Below, piece by piece: positions 45,544 through 50,536 of a DNA stretch of 64,000 nucleotides. Position numbers and translations under genes: made by a program. Below the pieces are notes generated by a model. That model was not told the origin of the DNA, searched no databases, and saw only the letters and a list, made by a program, of their open reading frames with translations. The DNA is from Microglena sp. YARC. Lineage: Eukaryota > Chlorophyta > Chlorophyceae > Chlamydomonadales > Chlamydomonadaceae. Position 1 is the stretch's first letter. Every line of letters starts with the position of its first letter. The stretch covers positions 91,816,616 through 91,880,615 of the forward strand of contig CM039463.1 of assembly GCA_022414725.1 (NCBI GenBank), in the 5' to 3' direction.

Positions 45544-48319
45544 CACACACACACACACACACACATGCACACGCTGCGGTGATGTTGTTTGGCTGCCCCT
45601 GGACTGTCACATACACATGTGCTTACACCCAACACTGGATGTCCAACATTCTGTCAAACAAATACAATACCACCCTCCTTTTGCCCACAGGTATCCATGG
45701 CTGGGGTCTGTTTGCCCGCAAGGACATGCCACAAGATTCCATGGTCATCGAATATTGCGGTGATGCTGTGCGACCCCTGATAGCAGACTTGAGGGAAATG
45801 CGGTACCGCAATGAAGGCCGTGACTGTTACCTCTTCCGCGTCACCGACTACTGTGTTGTGGACTCCACCACCATGGGCTCCATTTCTCGCTTTGCCAACC
45901 ACTGTTGCTCCCCATCCCTCTACTCCAAGGTGAGACAGCAACGTTTTCATGCTTTCATCTAAGTTGCTACGTGTAGCAGAAACTACTGTGTCGTGGACTC
46001 CACCACCATGGGCTCCATTTCTCACTTTGCCAACCACTGTAGTGTTCCATCCCCTACTCAAATGTGTGGCGGCAACGTGTTGACATGACATGGTGTGATT
46101 TGAACATGAACTTGGACACCTGGCTCCATCTCACACTTTGCCAACTATTGTTACGTTCCATCCTGTACTAAAATGTGTGACGGCAACGTGTTGACATGGT
46201 GTGATTTGAACTTGAACTTGGACACCTGGCCCCATCTCTCACTTTGCCAGCTACTGTTGCGTTCCCTAGCTCATGTCATGTTTTGTCACTATCGCCGCTC
46301 CGTTCTTCTTTTTTGGCGGAGCCCCCTCTTCAAGGGGGCGGGAGCCCCCATGTTTACCCATTTGTCCGCTTGTCCGACCGGAAAAAAACAAAAATTGAAG
46401 CCCGACATGTCAGCTAACGGTCGCGTAACTAACTCGCTTCGGTCAGCTCCATCGTTGCCACCTTTTCCGTTCCGTTCCGTTGCCAACACACTCCGCCAAT
46501 TTTCCGCGCCGCTTGCGACGCTGCATAGGACTTGTTGCTATCTGTATCTGTCGGTATGCAGGTTCTTGAACTTGATGATCTCAAAGAAAATTGTGAATAT
46601 CAAACACACAACAATAGTGCCTTGGTTTGTCTCTATCTCCGCTTTGTTTTGCTAACAGACTTGCTAACTGCTAACTGCTCTGTCGGTGTGCAGGTCCTCG
46701 AACTTGATGGTGAGGCTCATGTGGCCTTCTTCGCGCGCATGGATCTTAAGGCTGGCCAAGAGCTTACCTACGACTACCGGTTCAAGGTTGAGGAGGAGGA
46801 TCAGAAGGTTCGCTGCCAGTGTGGAGCCCCCACATGTAAAGGTACGCAAAACATATGTACTGCCCCTATTGAGCTTATCCCAGGCAAAACATATTTACTG
46901 CCAGTGTGGAGTCCGCACATGTAGAGGTTAGCAATACATATTGACCGCCCCTATCTCAGGCCCTATTGGCCGCCCCTATTGAGTTTATCTAAGGTCAATA
47001 CATATTGACCGCCCCTATCTAAGGCCCTGTTGGCCGCCCCTATTAAGCTTATCTAAGGTCAAAACATATTGACCGCCCCTATCTAAGGCCCTGTTGGCCG
47101 CCCCTATTAAGCTTATCTAAGGTCAAAACATATTGACCGCCCCTATCTAAGGCCCTGTTGGCCGCCCCTATTAAGCTTATCTAAGGTCAAAACATATTGA
47201 CCGCCCCTATCTAAGGCCTTCTGATCTATGTAAAGGTACGCAAAACATATTTACTGCCCCTTGTGAGCTTATCTAAGGCAAAACATATTGACCCTATTGA
47301 GCTTATCTAATGCAAATCATATTGACCCTACCTTAACTTGTCTTGTTTTTATTACTGCTATTTTTTGTTACCGCCCTCAATGTAGCAGAGACTCCACTGT
47401 TACACTGGTCACACCAGATGAATATTAAGCTCTGGCTGTATGGTATAGTATTACGCAGCATCAGACGGGTCAGCGGTTCGAGCCCTGGCAAGGTTCACAC
47501 ATTTCGTACTTGCCGCCGAAGAAGAGGTTGAGCCCTTCCCTCCGTGCTGTCTCGCGGTAGTCCAAGCGCAGGCGCGGTTGCGGTCTGTGAAACCAAATAA
47601 ACCGAACATAGTAGCCATTGTCCAGTATGTATGGTACATGTAAACAGGAGGGTTCCTTCAATCTCAAGTCCTGTGGCAGCTCGTACTAATTTCCAAAAAT
47701 ACACCGGATGAGGTGCTGATTTTACCCAAGGGGTCGTCGTCAACCGAGGCCTTCGGCCCACGCCACCTGCGCATGAACCCACAAGGCCGCGACATGGGCC
47801 GATTACCTCAAATTGATAAGGGCGGTCAGTTTGTTTTCATGCATCCAGTGTCTTGTTCTGGGGAGTGGGCAGCTCGGAACTGGAAGTCATTTCCACATGC
47901 CTTTATCCCCGTTTCAACGAATGGCTCAATGGCAGAGCTCCTTGAACGAAGAGGGTTTCTCGTTCAAATCCCTACGGGTGCGCTTTAGTGTCCGCGGTCA
48001 CTGTCAACCGCCATGGTAGCTTTGTCCAGGTAAAGAAGTAGCCCATAACCTACTGCCGAAAGACGGGGCTCCCTTAATACCACGCCTCACCAGGCGTTCT
48101 CATTACTGTTCTGGGGGGTGGGCAGCCCAGAACTGACAGATATTCCCACATGCCTGACTCAAACCCATCACCCCTTGAGGCCAGTGCACATGCCTGACTC
48201 AAACCTACCTCCCGTGATTCCACTGCACACACGTGACTCAAACCCATCGCCCCTTGATGCCATTACACATGCCTGACTCAAACCCATCACCTCTCCATGA
48301 TGCAGGCTTTCTCAACTAG
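13266..48319 (+). CDS. Trithorax/ATX-type histone H3 lysine-4 methyltransferase
   Basis: Exons: 13266-13817, 16503-16631, 29444-30587, 32338-32725, 32959-33261, 34724-34833, 38256-38594, 39281-40337, 40946-41720, 42696-43124, 43471-43573, 44038-44874, 45691-45929, 46694-46841, 48306-48319. All junction phases agree; the sum is 6567 nt ending in TAG. Domains in order: Gln-rich coil; PHD finger (CKVC...CGAC...H..C...CPSC); SAND/TDBD-like domain with KKWK; PHD plus extended PHD as in ATX and Trithorax proteins; Lys/Glu repeat exon; SAND 2; Ala-rich linker; Tudor-like fold; SAND 3; Gly-rich region with [13 protein letters not shown]; post-SET. Family members methylate H3K4 in the nucleus and keep target genes active. 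No FYRN/FYRC or PWWP segment is evident. The gene spans about 35 kb, mostly repeats. The 5' start is uncertain. Confidence 0.9.
14030..14583. mobile_element. Foldback element with about 90-bp inverted arms
   Basis: Left arm 14030-14130 (CTCCGCCATGCGATGGCTAC, GTAGCCCAAGTAGCTACTCA) is mirrored at 14500-14583 (GAGTAGTTACTTGGGCTACT, GTAGCCATCGCATGGCGCAG). The roughly 370-bp centre is AT-rich and has no coding signal. It is probably a MITE or other foldback transposon; a related GCATGGCGACGCATGA fragment occurs at 43190. Confidence 0.65.
14870..15345 (+). repeat. Tandem repeat, units near 140 bp, about four copies
   Basis: Shared blocks: TTCAGTAAGGCGGTGTAGCT, AGAGGTGTGACGTAG, TTGGCTTGCATGTGTAGGCG, TCCTTCTCTTC. 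It lies in the intron 13818-16502. Confidence 0.75.
15412..15490 (+). mobile_element. Interspersed repeat family C
   Basis: Short repeat with AACTTGGTTGCATAGCTTCA and GGCTGCTCCCCGTCTTCTGC. It is found again at 43928-43998 (plus) and 4283-4350 (minus), so it is dispersed. Nature unknown. Confidence 0.55.
15520..16170 (+). repeat. Tandem repeat, units near 65 bp, about ten copies
   Basis: Unit: TTTAAATTTAAATGTGTCAT, AGCATTAGCCGCCCTTCAAG, ACCTGGCCCCATT. Copies differ by small substitutions and by presence of the ATAG insert. Confidence 0.85.
16250..16495 (+). repeat. CAA/CAC-rich low-complexity tract before the PHD exon
   Basis: Irregular ACCAACAACACCAACAC sequence running up to the acceptor CCTGCCTGCAG of exon 16503. 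The Thr/His/Gln frames it encodes are not supported as coding. Confidence 0.8.
16503..16631 (+). other. Exon with first half of PHD finger 1
   Basis: 43 codons, phase 0 both ends: [13 protein letters not shown], then [15 protein letters not shown], donor CCTGAG|GTGGGT. It supplies C1-C4, H5 and C6 of the zinc finger. C7-C8 (EYFCPSC) come from the next exon at 29444, 12.8 kb away. Confidence 0.85.
16685..29443 (+). repeat. Array of about ninety copies of a half-PHD exon start with its 3' splice site
   Basis: The unit is near 128 bp in the clean part (27.4-29.4 kb). It carries acceptor CCCTGTGAACACTGCAG, then exon-like GATGATGTTGAGTACTTCTG and CCCTACCTGCCGCGCTGCT, then CATCCCTCT sub-repeats of variable number. 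Read from the acceptor it gives [17 protein letters not shown], identical in type to the start of the real exon at 29444, and then reaches a stop (CCTCTAA) about 33 codons in. The array occupies one intron of the Trithorax-like gene. The copy count is an estimate from length and excludes the gap. Confidence 0.95.
21726..22725. other. Assembly gap, exactly 1000 N
   Basis: A round-number run of N inside the half-PHD array. Units on both sides (about 17.1-27.3 kb) carry single-base insertions and deletions every few bases, unlike the clean units at 27.4-29.4 kb, so the true array length is unknown. Confidence 0.98.
29444..30587 (+). other. Exon: end of PHD finger 1, HMG-like stretch, SAND/TDBD-like domain 1
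   Basis: Starts [17 protein letters not shown] and runs through Gln- and Pro-rich sequence. About residues 85-145 of the exon ([14 protein letters not shown] ... [17 protein letters not shown] ... [16 protein letters not shown]) resemble an HMG-box. A SAND/TDBD-like domain follows ([40 protein letters not shown]). It ends in phase 1 at TCAG|GTTCGT. The HMG-box reading is tentative; the KKWK motif is clear. Confidence 0.75.
30780..32330 (+). repeat. ATGCGCTT/CTCATTTC minisatellite filling intron 30588-32337
   Basis: Short units such as TTCCACATGCGCTCTTATTC, TCATTTCTTATGCGCTTGTA, arranged in higher-order blocks; 31046-31390 holds five near-perfect 69-bp blocks. The array runs up to the acceptor of exon 32338, whose upstream sequence (CTCATGCGCTTGTATG) is itself a unit. 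Confidence 0.9.
32338..34833 (+). other. Three exons encoding PHD 2 and extended PHD
   Basis: Exons 32338-32725, 32959-33261, 34724-34833. The first ends with [20 protein letters not shown] and [12 protein letters not shown]. The second gives [43 protein letters not shown] and [13 protein letters not shown]. The third gives [14 protein letters not shown] and [14 protein letters not shown]. Spacing and order of Cys/His match the PHD-linker-ePHD cassette of ATX and Trithorax proteins. The intron 32726-32958 begins GTAAG then TAGGGACCGTAATATCATGA, a remnant of the CATATGATG MITE terminus, followed by CA microsatellite. Confidence 0.9.
33450..34720 (+). repeat. Tandem repeats filling intron 33262-34723
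   Basis: Composite units near 100 bp: CCTGTGTACCAAACTCACGC, TGATGCTCTACCCTGCACTA, ACACCTGCTTGTGTAACAAA, CTAGTGATACGCCTAACGTG. The last unit abuts the acceptor (GATGCTCTGCACAACCTCAG). Confidence 0.9.
34840..37325 (+). repeat. Array of exon-end plus splice-donor copies, 120-bp period, about 20 units
   Basis: Exon 34724-34833 ends CACTGCAAGCCACTGCCTGC, TCTTGCTG|GTAGGT. Each 120-bp period contains two copies of ACACTGCAAGCCCCTGCCTG, CCCTTGCTGGTAGGT, one followed by TGACCTAGTCAATGTAGAGT and GGTTATCGACCTACTTATTA. The first copy (34890) also keeps the upstream exon sequence CTGCAGCTAGAAGCTCACTG. Every unit thus carries a potential 5' splice site. The minus-strand open frames through it are an artefact of the 120-bp period. 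Confidence 0.95.
37458..37650. mobile_element. CATATGATG-palindrome MITE, rearranged copy
   Basis: Contains two successive copies of the inner unit ATGATGCCGGCAGTCTGACT with the ATCATATGATGCA motif. It lies directly after the exon-end array of the Trithorax-like gene. Confidence 0.7.
37735..38255 (+). pseudogene. Three upstream copies of exon 38256-38594 with their acceptors
   Basis: At about 37739, 37909 and 38071 an acceptor (ACCATAG or ACCACAG) precedes GCATCCAG and sequence encoding [24 protein letters not shown] repeats. The frame stays open from 37916 through the intact exon. Longer exons using an earlier acceptor are therefore possible, with the intervening [19 protein letters not shown] retained as protein. 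Confidence 0.7.
38256..38594 (+). other. Lys/Glu repeat exon of the Trithorax-like gene
   Basis: Phase 1 at both ends. Encodes [38 protein letters not shown], then [19 protein letters not shown] and [10 protein letters not shown]. No known domain. It follows the ePHD cassette and can use any of four acceptors. Confidence 0.75.
38680..39110 (+). pseudogene. Three downstream copies of the exon 38594 end and donor
   Basis: Near 38695-38760, 38870-38940 and 39045-39105: GGAGACAGCCAGGCCATCAT, GGCTTCAGCTCGCCCCAAGG, and (first two) GATCAAAGGTAAGATGGC. Each is separated by ATGATGCATGTCATCACATT and G-runs. Confidence 0.85.
39200..39260 (+). repeat. CT dinucleotide repeat before the SAND 2 exon acceptor
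   Basis: About 27 CT units, probably doubling as the polypyrimidine tract for the acceptor TTCCTTGCAG at 39280. Confidence 0.9.
39281..40337 (+). other. Exon with SAND-like domain 2 and Ala-rich linker
   Basis: Near its start: [54 protein letters not shown]. This follows the SAND pattern C-N-G ... D-G ... P-x-x-F/L-E ... K-K-W-K. A long Ala/Glu/Thr-rich tail has repeats of NTPQAGD and ends ACVGHCC in phase 2. Confidence 0.8.
40405..40640 (+). pseudogene. Two downstream copies of the exon 40337 end and donor
   Basis: GGATTTGAATGCTTGTCGCC ... GGGCCACTGCTGCAGGTGTA at 40415-40490, and a more decayed copy GATTTGAATGCTCGCCCC ... GGGCCACTGCTTCTGGTGTG at 40577-40630. They are separated by G-rich filler. 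Confidence 0.85.
40946..41720 (+). other. Exon with Tudor-like domain
   Basis: Begins [19 protein letters not shown] and continues [20 protein letters not shown]. This matches the WPxDxxWYxGxVxxYD...HxVxYDDGxEEWLDL pattern of Tudor-type domains, which read methylated Lys or Arg. A low-complexity region follows with 24-bp repeats (SATTLPH) at 41405-41475 and a duplicated [11 protein letters not shown] at 41600-41725. The second CAGCAG|GTTAG is the donor; the first is kept as coding. Confidence 0.8.
41730..41890 (+). repeat. GATGGGTTACAGGAGTTATT minisatellite
   Basis: Four or so irregular units right after the donor at 41720. Confidence 0.8.
41908..42010. mobile_element. CATATGATG-palindrome MITE, short inverted copy
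   Basis: Begins GTAGGGACCGGTATATCATA and ends GCCGGCATCATATTGTCATT. It is in the opposite orientation to the copy at 3331 and is followed directly by SINE copy 2. Confidence 0.75.
42025..42237 (+). mobile_element. tRNA-derived SINE, copy 2
   Basis: Same head and tail as copy 1, with box B altered to GGGTTGGATTTCCCC. The target duplication ATACGATTCACCA / ATATGATTCACCA has one mismatch in 13. It lies in the Trithorax-like gene intron 41721-42695. Confidence 0.85.
42300..42455 (+). repeat. GGAGCAGGAGCAGGC-type minisatellite
   Basis: Irregular purine-rich units (GCAGGAGTAGGCCTGAGGAG). Then 42560-42695 is a C/CA-rich tract leading to the acceptor. Confidence 0.8.
42696..43573 (+). other. Two exons encoding SAND-like domain 3
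   Basis: Exons 42696-43124 and 43471-43573. An Ala/Pro/Glu-rich lead-in is followed by [34 protein letters not shown] and GSSKKWK, then [16 protein letters not shown] and [18 protein letters not shown]. The KKWK|VSL junction falls on the intron. The first acceptor is a tandem CAG|CAG| (NAGNAG), which could vary one Gln. A partial copy of the donor region (TGTGGAAGGTGAGCCTGTCT) lies at 43234-43260. Confidence 0.85.
43585..43910 (+). mobile_element. Interspersed repeat family B, tandem heads
   Basis: The head (CCAGGGGTAGCCAAATAGGC ... CCCAACC) is repeated three times, with CACCCAATCTTCCTTGTGCA between copies. The body follows to the GGGGGCCTGAGTTAGTGCC block. It lies in the Trithorax-like gene intron 43574-44037. 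Confidence 0.65.
44038..44874 (+). other. Exon: Gly-rich region and [10 protein letters not shown] motif upstream of SET
   Basis: Phase 1 at both ends. Contains a Gly run (44167-44206), [17 protein letters not shown] (a compact Cys motif, seen in plant chromatin proteins as (K/R)PGCxCxxC), an Ala/Glu-rich linker with tandem [10 protein letters not shown] units, and [20 protein letters not shown] leading to SET. Confidence 0.8.
44880..45370 (+). repeat. CCCCAAAACACCC-type minisatellite
   Basis: Irregular units such as CATTCCCAAAACGCCCCC and AACACCCTCAACACCCCC, followed by CA microsatellite at 45505-45570, in intron 44875-45690. Confidence 0.85.
45570..45615 (+). pseudogene. Fragment of SET exon sequence upstream of the real exon
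   Basis: GCGGTGATGTTGTTTGGCTG resembles the exon block at 45759 (GCGGTGATGCTGTGCGACC). The same fragment heads the inverted copies at 55.2-55.9 kb. Confidence 0.6.
45965..46260 (+). pseudogene. Decayed downstream copies of SET exon 1
   Basis: ACTACTGTGTCGTGGACTCC ... TTTCTCACTTTGCCAACCAC at 45985-46060, then two smaller pieces (CACACTTTGCCAACTATTG, CTCACTTTGCCAGCTACTG). Confidence 0.8.
46305..46545 (-). mobile_element. Interspersed repeat family A, inverted copy
   Basis: Reverse complement of the family A consensus. It separates the intact second SET exon from an upstream partial copy of that exon's start (46553-46590). Confidence 0.7.
46545..46595 (+). pseudogene. Upstream copy of the SET exon 2 acceptor and start
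   Basis: CTGTCGGTATGCAGGTTCTT, GAACTTGATGAT matches the real junction CTGTCGGTGTGCAG|GTCCTCGAACTTGATGG. Family A repeat 46305-46545 abuts it. Confidence 0.8.
46890..47335 (+). repeat. 62-bp tandem repeat plus copies of the post-SET exon end
   Basis: TACTGCCAGTGTGGAGTCCG, CACATGTAGAGGTTAGCAA (46895-46940) and ATGTAAAGGTACGCAAAACA (47227-47250) copy the exon end and donor at 46841. Between them are about five units of TATTGACCGCCCCTATCTAA, GGCCCTGTTGGCCGCCCC. Confidence 0.85.
47420..47700 (+). other. Unassigned intron segment with a tRNA-like promoter pattern
   Basis: TGGCTGTATGGTATAGTATT and GCGGTTCGAGCCCTGGC have box A/B-like spacing, followed by about 200 bp of unrelated sequence. It may be a different SINE type, but there is no second copy in the window to test that. 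Confidence 0.3.
47905..48106 (+). mobile_element. tRNA-derived SINE, diverged copy with another tRNA-like head
   Basis: The tail is shared (CACTGTCAACCGCCATGGTA and CACCAGGCGTTCTCATTACT), but the head reads AATGGCTCAATGGCAGAGCT with box B CGTTCAAATCCCTACG, unlike the other copies. It is flanked by about 50-bp direct repeats beginning TTCTGGGG(A/G)GTGGGCAG, longer than a normal target duplication. It lies in the last intron of the Trithorax-like gene. Confidence 0.65.
48120..48300 (+). repeat. 40-bp tandem repeat before the terminal exon
   Basis: Units CACATGCCTGACTCAAACCC, ATCACCCCTTGATGCCATT, about four copies, ending just before the acceptor of the 14-nt exon. Confidence 0.8.
48306..48319 (+). 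other. 14-nt terminal coding exon: post-SET tail and stop
   Basis: Acceptor ATGATGCAG, then GCTTTCTCAACTAG. With the phase-1 G carried from 46841 it reads G-F-L-N-stop, completing the CKGFLN end typical of Trithorax-type SET proteins. This short exon is supported by phase and by the family motif. Confidence 0.75.
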
Positions 48320-48399
48320 GGCACCAACTGTTTCTGCACAACTCCGAGGTACAAAAATGAGGAAAGCACGGTCGGACAATCCGGCATGGTCTTCCAATA

Positions 48400-48690
48400 G
48401 GGCAGGGTGCATCATGCATCATGCCCCCACTGAGCTGGCACATGGCTTGGCACATGGCTCAGCGGCGGCATGATGTATGATGCACCCTGAGCCATGTGCC
48501 AGCTCAGCACCCTGAGCCATGCCAGCTCAGCGGCGGCATGATGCATGATGCCCCCTGCAGCGGCGGCAGGGTGCCTCATGCATCATGCCTCCACTGTTAG
48601 GCACACTTCCTCACCCTCATGTACTGCGTAGTGACCTCTTGCACAGTGCACGACACATGATGTACTGCACATGATGTGCTGCTCAGGGGC
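48400..48690 (+). repeat. GCATGATGCATGATGC-type repeat downstream of the methyltransferase gene
   Basis: Irregular units of GGCATGATGCATGATGC, CACCCTGAGCCATGTGCCAG and CTCAGCGGC. It lies in the probable 3' UTR or intergenic region. Confidence 0.75.
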
Positions 48691-48699
48691 CCCCCTTAA

Positions 48700-50536
48700 G
48701 CATGGGGGTCACTTAATAGCTGAAGCTGTGGCCAGGGAGGGCCAAACTTTGGTTGATAGATGAGGCTATTACCCCCTAAGTGTCCTATACGAGTGTCCCC
48801 CCCCTGATGATGATTTGATGCGTCCATAGACCATGAAACAAAGGTATGGTATGATGTGTCCATCACCAACAAGCCGTTACTCACATGATGGCAGGAAAAA
48901 TCTAGAGTTCTTTCTGCATGTCGGTGATGGCTGCTACCCTTGTTACAGTACATTGCATTATTTTGTCGTATGCAGGCCACTGTTGACCCAAGACAACCCC
49001 ACACCACAACTTCCGGGGGGGTCCTCAAACTATTAAATTGTCTGCTGAGTGTGGTGAAGTAGTAAGACGTCCACCTTCAGGACAAATCGATACTCACCCA
49101 CATCAATATTCGGTACAGCTGGTACATGCCTGATGTACACTGATCTCCTCTCTCCCACATCAATATTTGAGAGCACCCTTGTGTGTGTGTTCATTGGATG
49201 TGAGATCGTCCCTGATTCAGTGAGAAACTGTCATGATATGACTCACTATGACTCACGAGTCATAGCCTGTACTGCCTGCTATGGTTTCCATGGAATGGAA
49301 CCATCCGGTACGATCTCATACCCGCTATTTAGATGCCGCCACAGGTGGCCTGTGAAACTTATTCCAAGCTTTCATAGGTTATGGGCCATCACGCTGATAA
49401 TCGCTGGGATAATGGTTGGGGCAGTAGGGCCTGCAGTCCTTATAACTTCTTCCATTTTTTCTTAGAAACGCCTCCCTACTTCTACTTGTAAATTTGTAAT
49501 TCGGTCGGCCTAAATGCCTGAGCTAAGATCCTTCTGCCTAGAATTGAATTGTTTCACGGTTTTTAAACAAACTCTGGGCTGCTCACCGTCCTGCGGTCCC
49601 AGGTGCGAGCATGACGTGCTAAGCGGATTCGAACACACGTTTGCTTGACTAGTTTGATCATAAATACAAATAAACCCCGAACCCAAATGCGTATGACAGC
49701 TGACATTACAGGCATTCCAATGCAGCTTCGAGATTAGGGTTTTACCAAGTGCTTGTCTGTTGGAGCTAGTAGGAAGGCGATTAGCCCCCAAAATTAACAG
49801 TGCTCTTGTGCTTATAATACGAGTGTATAGAACAGGGGACCTGTGTGCTGTCAGATAGTAGCCACATGCGGGGCGAACCCTGAACAACTTAACTTGTACT
49901 TCTTGCTATGCTATTACAAACGACTCATTTGTAACTTACTTCTATGCACTCCCTTTGAACTTGAAATTAGTTACATGGCTGCTTTAGGGAATATTCGCAG
50001 GGGATTTTCAGCAAGTTTTTTTTTGAAGTTGTGAAAGGGCTTTCACCCCAGGACACAAACAGCGACCCGTTTATTAAAAACTTTTACCTGCTGTACGTGA
50101 AAACGCCAGATTCTGGACAGACTCTGGAGCTCGGTGTGGCTAAGTTCCACAGCCAGCTACAAGTTGGCTACTTTCAACGACCGCAGCCTCTTCGGGCACG
50201 TCATCGTAACCCTCGTAACCTCTGATCTGAGGCCAAACCGCTGATGCTAAACCGCTCGTATGGTGCCCTCATGCACGACGAGGACTCCAACCGACCATTG
50301 CATGTGCACTTGTCTTAACCAAGCAACTCTGTCCCGCTTGCTCATTAACTCGAATAACTTCGAAACATCGCTCAGTCTGTCCGAGATTGGACTTCAGCTG
50401 ACTGCAAATATATTCGTGCTTGTTTCCGCCTCGGGTTGTGAAGCCGCGTTTCCCTGGTGCCAGGCGCGCATTCAGGGGTAATATTTCTTTTGCCTCCTTC
50501 GATTTACAGTAGACTGGTCTAGACTCTGGACGCAAG
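48700..50536. other. Intergenic region, no gene identified
   Basis: Short open frames occur on both strands (for example 49133-49465 plus, 49510-49887 minus, 50031-50225 plus), but none shows a known motif, supported splice sites or convincing composition. ACTCTGGGCTGCTCACCGTCC at 49571 is shared with 13856, so some of it is dispersed repeat. The VTE6-like gene promoter should lie at its right end, but I see no clear motif. Confidence 0.5.

Larger units (their letters stand above)
45691..46841 (+). other. Two exons encoding the SET domain and post-SET cysteines
   Basis: Exon 45691-45929: [72 protein letters not shown]. Exon 46694-46841: [41 protein letters not shown]-x-G, EY, ELTYDY and post-SET C-x-C-x4-C are intact. 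The usual RFINHSCxPN is changed to [10 protein letters not shown]. Confidence 0.9.

Noticed and set aside
49550..49640. tRNA gene on the minus strand (GTGTTCGAATCCGC looks like a B box)
   Set aside because: No A box or stem structure at the right distance.
49133..49887. Small membrane-like ORFs between the methyltransferase and VTE6-like genes
   Set aside because: No recognised motif, mixed stop-free chance frames on both strands, and part of the sequence is dispersed repeat.
50031..50245. Possible upstream exon (alternative frame contains NDRSLFGHVIVTLVT)
   Set aside because: No acceptor and donor pair in a compatible phase could be found, and the frame does not link to the VTE6-like start. 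Left as unexplained intergenic sequence.
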